Positions 23,889 through 32,445 of a DNA stretch of 64,000 bases are shown here, one piece after another (positions within the stretch are counted from its first letter, which is position 1; each line of letters begins with the position of its first letter). The DNA lies in NCBI GenBank assembly GCA_030431255.1, contig JAUIJL010000007.1, positions 1 through 64,000 of the forward strand. The letters run 5' to 3'. The position numbers and the translations under genes are program-made. The notes below the pieces were generated by a model. That model was not told the DNA's origin and did no database searches. It saw nothing but the letters and a program-made list of their open reading frames with translations. The stretch comes from Thermoanaerobaculia bacterium (lineage in GTDB: Bacteria > Acidobacteriota > Thermoanaerobaculia > Multivoradales > J023).

Positions 23889-25772
23889 TCACGAGCGTAG
23901 GCCCAGGTTGCTCACCAGCCGATGGAGGTAGGTGCGCCGCAGCCCCAAGCGCTCGGCCGCGGTGACGAAATTGCCGTCCGCCGCCTCCAAAGCTTGCTGC
24001 AGGATGCGTTTCTTGGCTTCCGTCACCGCCGCGTGATAGCCCTCGGGAGTTGCCCCCGAGTCGTCCGGTCCGTCCCGCCGGGTTTCCACCAGGGCTTCGG
24101 GCAAATCCTCGAGCTCGATCCACGAGCCTTCCGCCAGAACCACCCCGCGCTCCACGGCGTTCGACAGCTCTCGCACATTGCCGGGCCAGTCGTAGCGCTC
24201 CAAGCTCCGGCGAGCCTCGTCGGATAGGCGCAGATCAATCCGTCCCATGGACCGACCGTGTTTTTCGGTGAAGTAGTCGGCCAAGGGCAAAATGTCGGAC
24301 CGACGCTCCCGCAGGGGCGGCAAACGGACGCTGATCACGTTCAGCCGGTAGAAGAGATCTTCCCGAAAGGTACCCTCGGCCACGGCCTTTTCCAGGTCGC
24401 GATTGGTCGCCGCCACCCACCGAACATCCACCTGGATGGGGCGATTGCCGCCCACCCGCTCGATGGTCTTCTCTTGCAGAACCCGCAGCAGGCGTGCTTG
24501 CAACTCCAGGGGGATCTCCCCCACCTCGTCGAGGAAGAGCGTGCCGCCGTCGGCCGCCTCCACTTTCCCCTGCCGCCGGGCGACCGCGCCGGTGAACGCT
24601 CCCCGCTCGTGTCCGAAGAGCTCGCTTTCCAGGAGCGTCGCCGACAGGGTCGCGCAGTTGATCGCCACGAACGGCCCGTCGGCCCGCCGGCTGTGGCCGT
24701 GTAAAGCTCCGGCGACCAACTCTTTGCCCGTCCCACTCTCACCGCGGACCAAGACCGTGGAAGGGGTAGGTGCGACCTTGGTGATCAGTTGGAAGATCTT
24801 GCCCATGGCCCGACTGCGGCCGATCATCTCGAAGTCGTCGGTCGAGCCCGTCAGCCCTTGATTTTTCTCTTGTAAACGCTGTTGACGCCGAGCATTGACC
24901 AGGGTCGGCGCCAATAGCCGGCCGACCGCGTCGAGCCATCGCGAATGATGCTCTGCCGGGGCTCCGGCATTGTTTTCCTCCAGGTAGAGGGCACCCACCA
25001 CCGAATCTCCGCGGTAGAGGGGTACGATGATCGTGTCCCGAGCCGTGCTCGATCCATCGCAAGACGGGGCTGCCTCGAACCGAGTCGCCCCGTCGCGGGC
25101 GGCGGTGTCGAGCCACTCGGGATCCACCTCGAGCACCTCTCCCGCGGTCGGCGGCCAGATCCCCAGAGGTCGCCAAGGGGCGCCGAGCTCTCGCCACAGC
25201 ACGGCCGACCGATCGAGGGGCATGCATTGCGCGATCCGCTCCAAGACTTTTTCCGCCACCGCCTCAGGTCGGCTCTCCTCCGGCAGCTCCGTCGCCAAGT
25301 CCAGCAGCGTCCGCAGTTGGGCGGTCAAAGACTCGGCACCGTCGAAGGCCGAATCGAAGTAATCCCGAAAGCGCCGATGGGTCTGCAAGGCTTGGGTGGA
25401 GCCGCCCCAATTCCGGGACGCCCAGGTGATGCTCGACCGGGTACCTTCATCTGCGTCCACCTCGGGATCGTCGGCCAGAAAGAGTAGCGACGCCTCGCCG
25501 ATGTGAATCACGTCCCCCGTCCCCAGGAGCCCTCGATCCACGATCGGCCGGCGGTTGATCGTCGTCCCGGCTTTGCTGCCCGAATCCTCCAACCACCAGC
25601 CGTCGTCTTGCCGGTAGAGTCGACAGTGGAATCGAGAGATGCCCATGCGACGCAGCTGGAGCTCATTCTCGGGATGGCGACCGATCCGGCACTCTTCCCC
25701 TTGGGGCTCGAAGGTCTGCCCTTGGGTGGTACCGTCTAGAGAGAGCAGGCGGACTAGGCATTTCGGTGTCAT
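23889..25772 (-). CDS. FHA-GAF-AAA+-Fis sigma-54-dependent transcriptional activator
   Basis: A 627-residue bacterial enhancer-binding protein. The N-terminal FHA domain (about 10-95: ECRIGRHPENELQL, GISRFHCRLYRQ, DSGSKAGTTINRRPI) should bind phosphothreonine. A GAF-like region covers about 140-320. The AAA+ domain has Walker A GESGTGKELVA, the sigma-54 contact loop GAFTGA, and Walker B GGTLFLDEVGEI. A Fis-type helix-turn-helix ends the protein (GNFVTAAERLGLRRTYLHRL). The frame is open further upstream, but 25772 is used because the FHA domain begins soon after and the divergent sigma-54 promoter lies at 25809. No good Shine-Dalgarno is visible. Both neighbouring genes have matching -24/-12 promoters, and a Ser/Thr kinase that could phosphorylate an FHA ligand lies one gene away. 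Confidence 0.92.
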   Translation of the reverse strand: MTPKCLVRLLSLDGTTQGQTFEPQGEECRIGRHPENELQLRRMGISRFHCRLYRQDDGWWLEDSGSKAGTTINRRPIVDRGLLGTGDVIHIGEASLLFLADDPEVDADEGTRSSITWASRNWGGSTQALQTHRRFRDYFDSAFDGAESLTAQLRTLLDLATELPEESRPEAVAEKVLERIAQCMPLDRSAVLWRELGAPWRPLGIWPPTAGEVLEVDPEWLDTAARDGATRFEAAPSCDGSSTARDTIIVPLYRGDSVVGALYLEENNAGAPAEHHSRWLDAVGRLLAPTLVNARRQQRLQEKNQGLTGSTDDFEMIGRSRAMGKIFQLITKVAPTPSTVLVRGESGTGKELVAGALHGHSRRADGPFVAINCATLSATLLESELFGHERGAFTGAVARRQGKVEAADGGTLFLDEVGEIPLELQARLLRVLQEKTIERVGGNRPIQVDVRWVAATNRDLEKAVAEGTFREDLFYRLNVISVRLPPLRERRSDILPLADYFTEKHGRSMGRIDLRLSDEARRSLERYDWPGNVRELSNAVERGVVLAEGSWIELEDLPEALVETRRDGPDDSGATPEGYHAAVTEAKKRILQQALEAADGNFVTAAERLGLRRTYLHRLVSNLGLRS

Positions 25773-25808
25773 ATTGGGTCGCACTCGTGTGATCCGCGGT
25801 GGATCGAC

Positions 25809-25824
25809 TGGCATGCAAACTGCT
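25809..25824 (+). promoter_or_regulatory. Sigma-54 (-24/-12) promoter of the duplicated beta-domain gene
   Basis: TGGCATGCAAACTGCT has GG and GC exactly 10 nt apart and differs at two positions from the promoter at 23707-23722. The expected start near 25835 leaves a 5' leader of about 32 nt with GGAGG at 25858-25862. Confidence 0.78.
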
Positions 25825-25866
25825 AGCCCTAGAGATGCATCCATCTCAAACCCCCCCGGAGGTTCT

Positions 25867-26655
25867 ATGAAGCAGCGGAAAGAAAAGCAGCCGGAAGTCA
25901 AACAGTGGCAAGTGACCATCGTCTATGACGGTAAGTCTCTCACAGTGAATCATCCAGAAGGCTTCGAGGTCCGGTCCGGCGACTCGGTGGAATGGACCTT
26001 CTTGGGCATTCCCAATACCGCCGTGCCGCAGATCGAGCTCATGGGCGGCCCCGAGGACGGCCCCAAAGGCGCCCTCGGACCGTTCACCGGCTTGATCCAG
26101 CGGCGCTCACGCATCTTGGCGCAGGGTAATACGGGCATCCCGTCCGAACACTATGCCTACCACGCCTACGTCGTCGATATAGATGGCAAGCAATTGGTGA
26201 AGAGCGACCGATGCTCCCTCGTCAACTCGGCGAAAGCGCCGGAATTCGTCGACGAGATCGAGGTGGCGATGGAAAAGAAGCCGAGCGGCGAGCTGACCCT
26301 CAAGGTCTCCAACAACTTGAACGTGTTGCGGTCGGGCAGCATCCTCACTTGGAGTTTTAGGGTTCCCAAATCGATAACGAAGGAGCCCTGGGTGCCGGAG
26401 ATCCGATTCTCCAACCACGACCGCCCGTTGAATCACTTCTTCGGCCCCTTCATGAGCCTCACCGTGCTCGCGGTCCCGAACAGTGAGGAAACGGACGATC
26501 GAGTCATGAAAGTGGTGGGGACCGGCAATAGCGGCATCCGCGGCTCCTATAACTACACGGCCGCCGTCGTCGCGGTCGGTGACGGTAAACGCTTGGCGGT
26601 CGTCAGCCCGGATCCCGTGGTGGACAATCGGGGATTGCTGACGGTGTCTCCCTAG
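25867..26655 (+). CDS. Protein of two repeated beta-sandwich-like domains
   Basis: A 262-residue soluble protein with no signal peptide. Residues about 10-115 and 135-240 look like two copies of one domain: VTIVYDGKSLTVNH with a GPFTGL and AQGNTGIPSEHYAYHAYVV ending, against LTLKVSNNLNVLRSG with a GPFMSL and GTGNSGIRGSYNYTAAVV ending. The pattern (SGDSVEWTF, GSILTWSF) recalls cupredoxin or immunoglobulin-like sandwiches, but no copper ligand set is evident. GGAGG is 4 nt before the ATG, and a sigma-54 promoter lies upstream in the short gap shared with the FHA-type activator. Its stop codon abuts the stop of the convergent kinase gene. Function unknown; the context suggests it is an output of the activator. 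Confidence 0.75.
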   Translation: MKQRKEKQPEVKQWQVTIVYDGKSLTVNHPEGFEVRSGDSVEWTFLGIPNTAVPQIELMGGPEDGPKGALGPFTGLIQRRSRILAQGNTGIPSEHYAYHAYVVDIDGKQLVKSDRCSLVNSAKAPEFVDEIEVAMEKKPSGELTLKVSNNLNVLRSGSILTWSFRVPKSITKEPWVPEIRFSNHDRPLNHFFGPFMSLTVLAVPNSEETDDRVMKVVGTGNSGIRGSYNYTAAVVAVGDGKRLAVVSPDPVVDNRGLLTVSP

Positions 26656-29340
26656 CTATTCCCGGGGCAGCAGGTCCGCGAAGGCGGGATCTCGGGCCAA
26701 ATCCCGAAAGATCGGGATGGTCAGCCATCTCGGTTGAAGGCCCAGCTCCACGGCTCGCCCGGCGGACACCTTGGCGGACGTGCTGTCGCCGGCCACGGCA
26801 TAAACCACGGCCGCCTGGTAGGCCACCTCGGAGTCCTCGGGCTGGGCCTGCAGCGCTTGTAGGGTCAACGCCACGGCCTGCTCCGATTCACCCAGGTGAA
26901 CCAGGCATTGGGCCTTCATCAAGAGGTCGAGGCTGCCGGCCGTGCCGTCCTCGGGACGGCCGGCGAGAATCTCCAGTGTCCGGGCGTAGGTCTGCTCGGC
27001 TTCGGCTCTCCGCCCCCGGGCCCACAGGGCGTCCGCGAGGTTGATGAGCACCGCCGGGTGGTCGGGGTCGAGCGTCGCCGCTTGCCCGTAGGCTTCGATC
27101 GCGGCTTGGTAGTCGCCCCGCAGATAGAGCGTCAAGCCGAGGTTGGTCCAGTTGTGCCGGGCGGGTTGCTCGGCGAGCAACCGCCTGAGCAGGCGTTCCG
27201 CCCGCTCGAGATCACCGTATTGCAGCTCCAGGTTGGCCCACAGCTCCAAGCCCCACGGGCTCTCGGGCCACGCATCGAGCAGCTGCCGCAGGTTTTGCCG
27301 GGCGGCATCGATCTCGCCGATCTTCTGCTCCGAGCGAGCCAAGCGATAGAGGTTCGCCCAAGACGGGTGGCGGTCCACCGCCTGCTGCAGGTGATCCACC
27401 GCCTCTTGGATCCGGCCTCGAGTCTCGGCCAACATGGCCCGGGCCACTGAGACCTCCACATCCCCCGGCGCGGCGTGGGCAAAGGACTCCAGCCACCGTT
27501 CCGCCGCTTCCAAGTCGCCGGCCATCACCGCCAGGCGGAAAGCCTGGTGGAGCACTCGGGAATCGCGGGGTGCCAGCTCCCGGGCACGCTCCACGTCTCG
27601 CCGCGCCCGTTCGAGGGCCCGGGGATCCCGCGTGGCGGTGAAGATGTGGGTTTCCAGGTCCGCGGCCAAGAGGTGGGCGGCCAGGAAGTCGGGGGATTGT
27701 TCCAGCAGTGCCCGCAACGTCGACAAGTGTTCTTGGGGATCGCCCCGGCCACCGGCCCAGATTTCCGATCTCACGGCCAGGAATTGCCGATAAGCATCGT
27801 CCGACACGCCGGTGTCCGAGGGGTATCCGTCCTCGGCGCCGTAGGCCCTGCGCCAACGCCCTTCCACGGACTCGGCCAACAGCAGGAGATCCCTCTGGCC
27901 GGACGGGGCCTCGAAGGAGTCGGACCACGTGACCGTGCCGTCGCCGTCGATTCGCCGCAGGGAAACCCATGCCCGTCCCCCTTCGAATCGGATCTCCGAC
28001 CACGCCACCTCGTCCGCCGACACGGCTCGGGCCAGAGCCTCGGGGTCGGTGTGGATGCCGAGGGTTTGGGACGGGCTCACCACCGAGACGTCGGCGAGCC
28101 GAGCCAAGGTGCCGAGGGTCGAATCCTTGACCGCCGCCGCCACCAGCGGATCGGCCGGCCTGCTTTCATCGAGGGTGAGGCGCGGCTCGGCTACCACCAC
28201 CCGAGTGTGTTGAGGCGCCGGACGAAGGTCGGGGAGTCGGCCGAGGATCCCGGCCAGGGCGAGCACGACCAAGGCGAGCAGGACCAAGGCGAGCAGGACG
28301 AGGGCCGGTGGGCTCGTCCGCTTCCGGGGCAGCTCCGAAGGGCCGACCTTCATTTCGGCGGGGTAGGCCGGATCGGCCGGGCCGGTGGGCTCGGCGGGCC
28401 ACGCGGTGGGCGACAGGCTCAAACCCTCGGAAAGGGTCGCTTCGCCGGACCATGAATCTGGTGGGTCCCGATCGGATTCGAGCTGTTGGTGGATGGAGCT
28501 CAGCTCCTCGCATACCTGGTGGGCGTCGGCCGGTCGATCCTCGGCGTTTTTGGCCAGCAGGCCACAGATCAGGCTCAACAGCTCCGCCGGCACGTGGTCG
28601 GCCAATGGCTCGGGGGGCGTAGGTGTCTCGGTCAGAATCTTGGTCAAAGTCTCCCGCGGGCTGGACCCCTGAAAGGGCGATCGACCGGTCAGCAGCTCGT
28701 AGCCGAGCACCCCCAAGGAGTAGAGGTCCGACCGCTCGTCCACGGAGCTGCTGCCGGCAGCCTGCTCCGGTGACATCACCCGCAACGTCCCGAGCATCAT
28801 GCCCGAGCGAGTGAGACTTCCCGATTCGTCGGTGGTGGCCCGTGCCAGGCCGAAATCGAGGATCTTCACATCCCCTTCCGGAGTGAGCAGCACGTTTTCC
28901 GCCTTCAGATCCCGGTGGATCAAACCTCGCCCGTGGGCCACCGCCAGGCCCCGAGCTACCTGCTCCAGCCACCGAGTCACCGAACGGACCCCGAGGCCCT
29001 GCCGCTCTTGGATCAAGCGGGAAAGCGGAACGCCTCGCACGTACTCCATGACCAAGAAGTCGGAATCACCGTCGGCCACGAAGCCGAAAACTTGGACGAT
29101 ATGGGGATGGCTCAACCGAGCGGCCAACCGCGCCTCGCGGCGGAAGCGCTCACGGGCCGCCGGCTGGTCCAACAAGTCGGGACGGATCCGTTTGAGGGCC
29201 ACGGCACGATCCAGGTGCTCGTCTCTGGCCAGATAGACCTCACCCATACCTCCCCGCCCGAGCATGGATTCCACCCGAAACCCCTGGATCTTGGATCCGG
29301 GCTCGAGGCGTCCTTCCGTCCGAGACGTGTCTGGACTCAC
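26656..29340 (-). CDS. Ser/Thr protein kinase with TPR repeats
   Basis: An 894-residue kinase. The catalytic domain (about 20-290) has LGRGGMGEVYLAR, VALKRI, HRDLKAENVLL, ILDFGLARA and MSPEQA. A Pro/Asp-rich linker is followed by one transmembrane helix at about 343-362 (VLLALVLLALVVLALAGI, encoded by short DNA repeats). A middle domain of about 130 residues contains a beta/alpha segment rich in VVAEPRL and LARLADVSVVSPSQ, similar to the FlgO/adenylate-cyclase-associated type. TPR repeats occupy the C-terminal 380 residues (LTLYLRGDYQAAIEAYGQA, DHPAVLINLADALWARGR). GTG is used as the start; AGGAG lies unusually close, 1 nt away. It converges on the sigma-54-controlled gene with no gap. It could supply the phosphothreonine read by the nearby FHA domain, but that is inference. 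Confidence 0.9.
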   Translation of the reverse strand: MSPDTSRTEGRLEPGSKIQGFRVESMLGRGGMGEVYLARDEHLDRAVALKRIRPDLLDQPAARERFRREARLAARLSHPHIVQVFGFVADGDSDFLVMEYVRGVPLSRLIQERQGLGVRSVTRWLEQVARGLAVAHGRGLIHRDLKAENVLLTPEGDVKILDFGLARATTDESGSLTRSGMMLGTLRVMSPEQAAGSSSVDERSDLYSLGVLGYELLTGRSPFQGSSPRETLTKILTETPTPPEPLADHVPAELLSLICGLLAKNAEDRPADAHQVCEELSSIHQQLESDRDPPDSWSGEATLSEGLSLSPTAWPAEPTGPADPAYPAEMKVGPSELPRKRTSPPALVLLALVLLALVVLALAGILGRLPDLRPAPQHTRVVVAEPRLTLDESRPADPLVAAAVKDSTLGTLARLADVSVVSPSQTLGIHTDPEALARAVSADEVAWSEIRFEGGRAWVSLRRIDGDGTVTWSDSFEAPSGQRDLLLLAESVEGRWRRAYGAEDGYPSDTGVSDDAYRQFLAVRSEIWAGGRGDPQEHLSTLRALLEQSPDFLAAHLLAADLETHIFTATRDPRALERARRDVERARELAPRDSRVLHQAFRLAVMAGDLEAAERWLESFAHAAPGDVEVSVARAMLAETRGRIQEAVDHLQQAVDRHPSWANLYRLARSEQKIGEIDAARQNLRQLLDAWPESPWGLELWANLELQYGDLERAERLLRRLLAEQPARHNWTNLGLTLYLRGDYQAAIEAYGQAATLDPDHPAVLINLADALWARGRRAEAEQTYARTLEILAGRPEDGTAGSLDLLMKAQCLVHLGESEQAVALTLQALQAQPEDSEVAYQAAVVYAVAGDSTSAKVSAGRAVELGLQPRWLTIPIFRDLARDPAFADLLPRE

Positions 29341-29402
29341 GCTCCTACCGGAAGGCCCGGTCGATGGACGGATGCTTCAACGGATGCTTCCCAAAGGCCC
29401 GG

Positions 29403-29570
29403 TTATGAGGAGATTCTGACGGATCGCCGGTCCGCAGTCCGGGCCGAGGCGCCCGGGGCCAGGGAGAGGGCGACGAGCTCGGGCGAACCCAAGGTCGGTT
29501 GGGCGTGGGTGACCGCGTCTGTGGCCGGCACGGTGAGGACGGTAGTCGCGACGGTGCTTCTCGATTTCAT
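29403..29570 (-). CDS. Possible small exported peptide (55 aa)
   Basis: Starts MKSRSTVATTVLTVPATDAV and ends SVRISS. Codons are strongly GC-ending as in genuine genes here, and AAGGA lies 8 nt upstream of the ATG. The N-terminus is only weakly hydrophobic. An alternative minus-strand frame starts at 29646, inside the 66-bp repeat, with MRSTEPASLYF, the same first five residues as the kinase at 22469, and runs for 89 codons. One of these may be real, or the region may be a frameshifted remnant. No family is recognised. Confidence 0.3.
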   Translation of the reverse strand: MKSRSTVATTVLTVPATDAVTHAQPTLGSPELVALSLAPGASARTADRRSVRISS

Positions 29571-29631
29571 CGGATATTTCCTTCGTAGTCCGGATCTCAG
29601 AGGGATTCCCATCGAAGTAGAGCGACGCCGG

Positions 29632-29698
29632 CTCTGTGCTCCTCATCTCGGACGGATTCTATCCGACCGAGTATGGGCAGAGGCGGGACTTCCACCGG
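29632..29698. repeat. Copy 2 of the 66-bp repeat
   Basis: Corresponds to 22455-22520. It conserves ATGAGGAGCACAGAG, the CGGAT-N3-ATCCG dyad and GGAAGTCCCGCC on the minus strand, so it would drive a minus-strand transcript towards 29403. Here no kinase follows. Confidence 0.8.
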
Positions 29699-29857
29699 GC
29701 GGCGACACCCTCAGGAGGTCCCTGCGGCGGAGCCCGGGCTGGGATCTCCGCCGATCGGCGGCGGGGCGAGCTCAAGCAGGCGACGGCGGAGATCGGTCGC
29801 CTGCCGAGGTTGTGGCGACGACTGGCCGGTTCCGTTCGAAGTTGACGGGTCCGATCC

Positions 29858-29914
29858 GATTCACACTTCGTTCACATTGAGGTCGCATCCCGTTCACGGA
29901 CGGCTCTCTATAGT
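29858..29914 (+). promoter_or_regulatory. 11-bp-periodic operator array and -10 box of the TonB receptor
   Basis: Half-sites TTCACA (29860), TTCACA (29871), GTCGCA (29882) and TTCACG (29893) are each 11 bp apart, one helical turn. A TATAGT -10 box at 29909-29914 begins 10 bp after the last site, and no -35 hexamer is present. This is the layout of class II activation by OmpR/PhoB-type regulators; such a regulator is encoded just downstream at 32598. Positions 29858-29887 are repeated at 18636-18665. Confidence 0.65.
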
Positions 29915-29957
29915 TTCCCTACACTTGGCCGACGTCCTTCCAGTAGGAGAAACGAAG

Positions 29958-32393
29958 ATGCCGTCCCTGATTCGTCTACCGATCCTCGCTACCACGGTCT
30001 TACTCGCTTCCACCGTGTCTTTGGTGACTCGCTTGTCTTTGGTGACTCGCTTGTGCTTGGTGACAAGCTTGTTAGTGACAAGCTTGCCCGCCGCCGCTGA
30101 TTCGGAAGAAGCTGGGCGCTACTTCGGCCAGATCGAGGGCCGGGTCGTCACGACTGACGACGTGCCCTTGTTGGGTGCCGAAATAGGGCTCGATCCACGG
30201 GTTATCAAAACCGTCTCCGCGGACAGCGAAGGATACTTCACGCTACGTGCCGTACCCGAAGGCAGCTATCGCGTGATCGCGGCGGCGCCGGGATTCGAGG
30301 TCGGGGAGGTTTCGATCGAGCTGAGCCGCGAGTCGCCGGCGTCGGAGCTGATCATCCGCTTGCGCGCGAGAGAGGTCACACTCGACTCGATCGACGTCGT
30401 CGGCAGCTATTCGATCGGCCGCGACGCACCGGCACGTGCTTCCGCCCTCACTGCCGAGGAGCTGCGCGAGCTGCCTCATTTCGGCGACGACATCGTCCGA
30501 GCCGTCACGGTCTTGCCGGGCGTGAGCTCGAATGACGCGACGGCCGAATTCAATGTCCGAGGCAGCTTGTCGCGGGAGGTCCGTTACGAAATCGACGGCC
30601 TGGAAATCTTCGAGCCGTATCACCTCAGGGACTATCAGGGCATCTTCAGCGTCATCGATCCGGACATGCTCGGCGGCGTCGACCTCTATACCGGCGGGTT
30701 CCCGGTCGAGTACGGCGATCGCAGCGCGGGTGTGCTCGACCTCACGACCTTCACCCCGAGCCGACGCTCCTACGAGGTCGGCCTCAGCCTCTTGAGCGCC
30801 TGGGGCTCTGCTGCCGATCGCTGGGAGCGTGGCTCCTACTTCGCGTCCGTGCGGCGGGGTTGGCTCGATATCGTTCTCGATATCGCGGGCGAAGAAGAGA
30901 GCGAGACCGAGACCCGTCGAGGCCGCGGTCCGACGTATTGGGATGTGCTGAGCAAGGTGAGCTTCGATCTGGGGCCGTCACAGGACCTCATGGTCCAGGC
31001 TCTGCTCGCGTCGGACAGCAATGACGAATTCGAACGCGAGCTCGAAGACGGCGGGTTCGAAGAGGAAAGAACGAATAGCAGCTACGGCAACGATTACCTC
31101 TGGGCTCGCCACGTCGCCCTGCTCGGCGACAACGCTCTGGCCGAATCGATGGTTTCGATCGGTCGAGTGGATCGCGATCGCCGAGCTGCCGAAGAGAGCC
31201 CGTCGCGCGATTTCGAGATCCGCGACGTTCGCAGCCAGGATGTCCTACAAGCCCGTCAGGATTTTTCGTGGCAGCTCGGTGATGAGCATCTCTTGAAGAG
31301 CGGCTGGGAAGCCCGACGTTACGAAGCCGAGTACGATTACTTCAACGAGCTCGCCCTCATCGACGTCGTCGCCAGTGCTTTTGGTGTCGAGCCGATCACC
31401 CAATTGACCGACACCTTCGAAAGCGACCATCTCGGCCTCTACCTGGCAGATCGCTGGAAGATGACGCCTCGCTTCGTGATCGAAGCGGGTATCCGTTGGG
31501 ACCGCCACTCGCTGACCGACGAAGATCACGTCTCACCCCGGATCAATGGCCTTCTCGACTTCGGCAGCGGCTGGCGAGGTCGTTTCGCCTGGGGGCACTT
31601 CTACCAGAGCCAGAGGCCCAACGAGCTGCAGGTGGAGGACGGCGAGACCGGTTTCTTCGGAGCCGAGCGCGCCGAGCACCGCATTCTCGGCCTAGAACGC
31701 ACCTTCAAGGCCCGAGCGGCTTCCTGGGAGGTCCGCCTCGAGGCTTACCAGCGCTTGATCGAGGACGTCAGGCCACGGTTTGAGAATGTCTTCCAGACCT
31801 TCGTGCTCAACCCCGAGACGGCCAACGACAGAATCCTTATCGAGCCTGATGCGGCTGAGGCGCGTGGCGCCGAGCTCTTCTTGACCCGGCGAGGAGGCGG
31901 AACTTTCGATTGGTGGATCAACTACGCATGGTCCGAGTCGAAGGACACGATCGACGGCCGCGACGTCCTTCGCGCCACCGATCAAACCCACGCCGTGAAT
32001 CTCGGCGGTTCGTGGCGACCGAGTCCGCGCTGGAGCTTCAGCGCTGTCTGGATCTACAATACGGGTTGGCCGACGACACCCGTCTCGGCGGCGCTCGGCA
32101 CCGGACCGGACGGCGAGCCCATCGCCATTCCGGTGGTCGGAGATCTCAGGTCCGTTCGCCTCGACGACTACCACCGCCTGGACGTCCGCGCATCCCGCCG
32201 GTTCGCGCGCAAACGGAGCGTGTTCGAGCTCTTCATCGATGTGCAGAACCTCTATAGCCGAAGGAACGACGCCGGGTTCGAAGTCGACGGCAACGATTTC
32301 CTGATCGACGACCAGGGGCAGGCCGTCTATGAAGCGTCCCCGGAAACCTGGCTCCCGTTGGTGCCGTCGTTCGGCGTCTCGTGGACCTTCTGA
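29958..32393 (+). CDS. TonB-dependent receptor with carboxypeptidase-regulatory domain
   Basis: An outer-membrane receptor of 811 residues. The signal peptide has an internal repeat (SLVTRLSLVTRLCLVTSLLV) and ends near PAAADSEE. A carboxypeptidase-regulatory-like domain follows (IEGRVVTTDDVPLLGAEI, PEGSYRVIAAAPGFEVG), then a plug (LPHFGDDIVRAVTVLPGVSS, EFNVRGSLSREVRYEIDGL, GGFPVEYGDRSAGVLDL) and a barrel ending FGVSWTF. AGGAG is 8 nt before the ATG. The substrate is not indicated; there are no His-rich loops as in the 15.9 kb receptor. The two-component genes follow on the same strand after about 200 bp. Operator-like repeats upstream suggest control by that response regulator. Confidence 0.88.
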   Translation: MPSLIRLPILATTVLLASTVSLVTRLSLVTRLCLVTSLLVTSLPAAADSEEAGRYFGQIEGRVVTTDDVPLLGAEIGLDPRVIKTVSADSEGYFTLRAVPEGSYRVIAAAPGFEVGEVSIELSRESPASELIIRLRAREVTLDSIDVVGSYSIGRDAPARASALTAEELRELPHFGDDIVRAVTVLPGVSSNDATAEFNVRGSLSREVRYEIDGLEIFEPYHLRDYQGIFSVIDPDMLGGVDLYTGGFPVEYGDRSAGVLDLTTFTPSRRSYEVGLSLLSAWGSAADRWERGSYFASVRRGWLDIVLDIAGEEESETETRRGRGPTYWDVLSKVSFDLGPSQDLMVQALLASDSNDEFERELEDGGFEEERTNSSYGNDYLWARHVALLGDNALAESMVSIGRVDRDRRAAEESPSRDFEIRDVRSQDVLQARQDFSWQLGDEHLLKSGWEARRYEAEYDYFNELALIDVVASAFGVEPITQLTDTFESDHLGLYLADRWKMTPRFVIEAGIRWDRHSLTDEDHVSPRINGLLDFGSGWRGRFAWGHFYQSQRPNELQVEDGETGFFGAERAEHRILGLERTFKARAASWEVRLEAYQRLIEDVRPRFENVFQTFVLNPETANDRILIEPDAAEARGAELFLTRRGGGTFDWWINYAWSESKDTIDGRDVLRATDQTHAVNLGGSWRPSPRWSFSAVWIYNTGWPTTPVSAALGTGPDGEPIAIPVVGDLRSVRLDDYHRLDVRASRRFARKRSVFELFIDVQNLYSRRNDAGFEVDGNDFLIDDQGQAVYEASPETWLPLVPSFGVSWTF

Positions 32394-32445
32394 GCGGTTT
32401 CGGCGGAGATCCGATTTCAGGAATTCTGATTTCAGGAGGAGCTTA

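Larger units (their letters stand above)
29341..29957. other. Long intergenic region between kinase and TonB receptor
   Basis: About 617 bp. In order it holds two ACGGATGCTTC direct repeats near 29370, a possible small minus-strand gene (29403-29570), the second copy of the 66-bp repeat (29632-29698), unassigned sequence to about 29857, and an operator-like array plus promoter for the TonB receptor (29858-29914). It looks like a mosaic of duplicated control regions. Confidence 0.5.

Noticed and set aside
28255-28315. Short tandem DNA repeats (GGCGAGCAGGACC type)
   Set aside because: They encode the Leu/Ala/Val transmembrane helix of the TPR kinase and need no other explanation.
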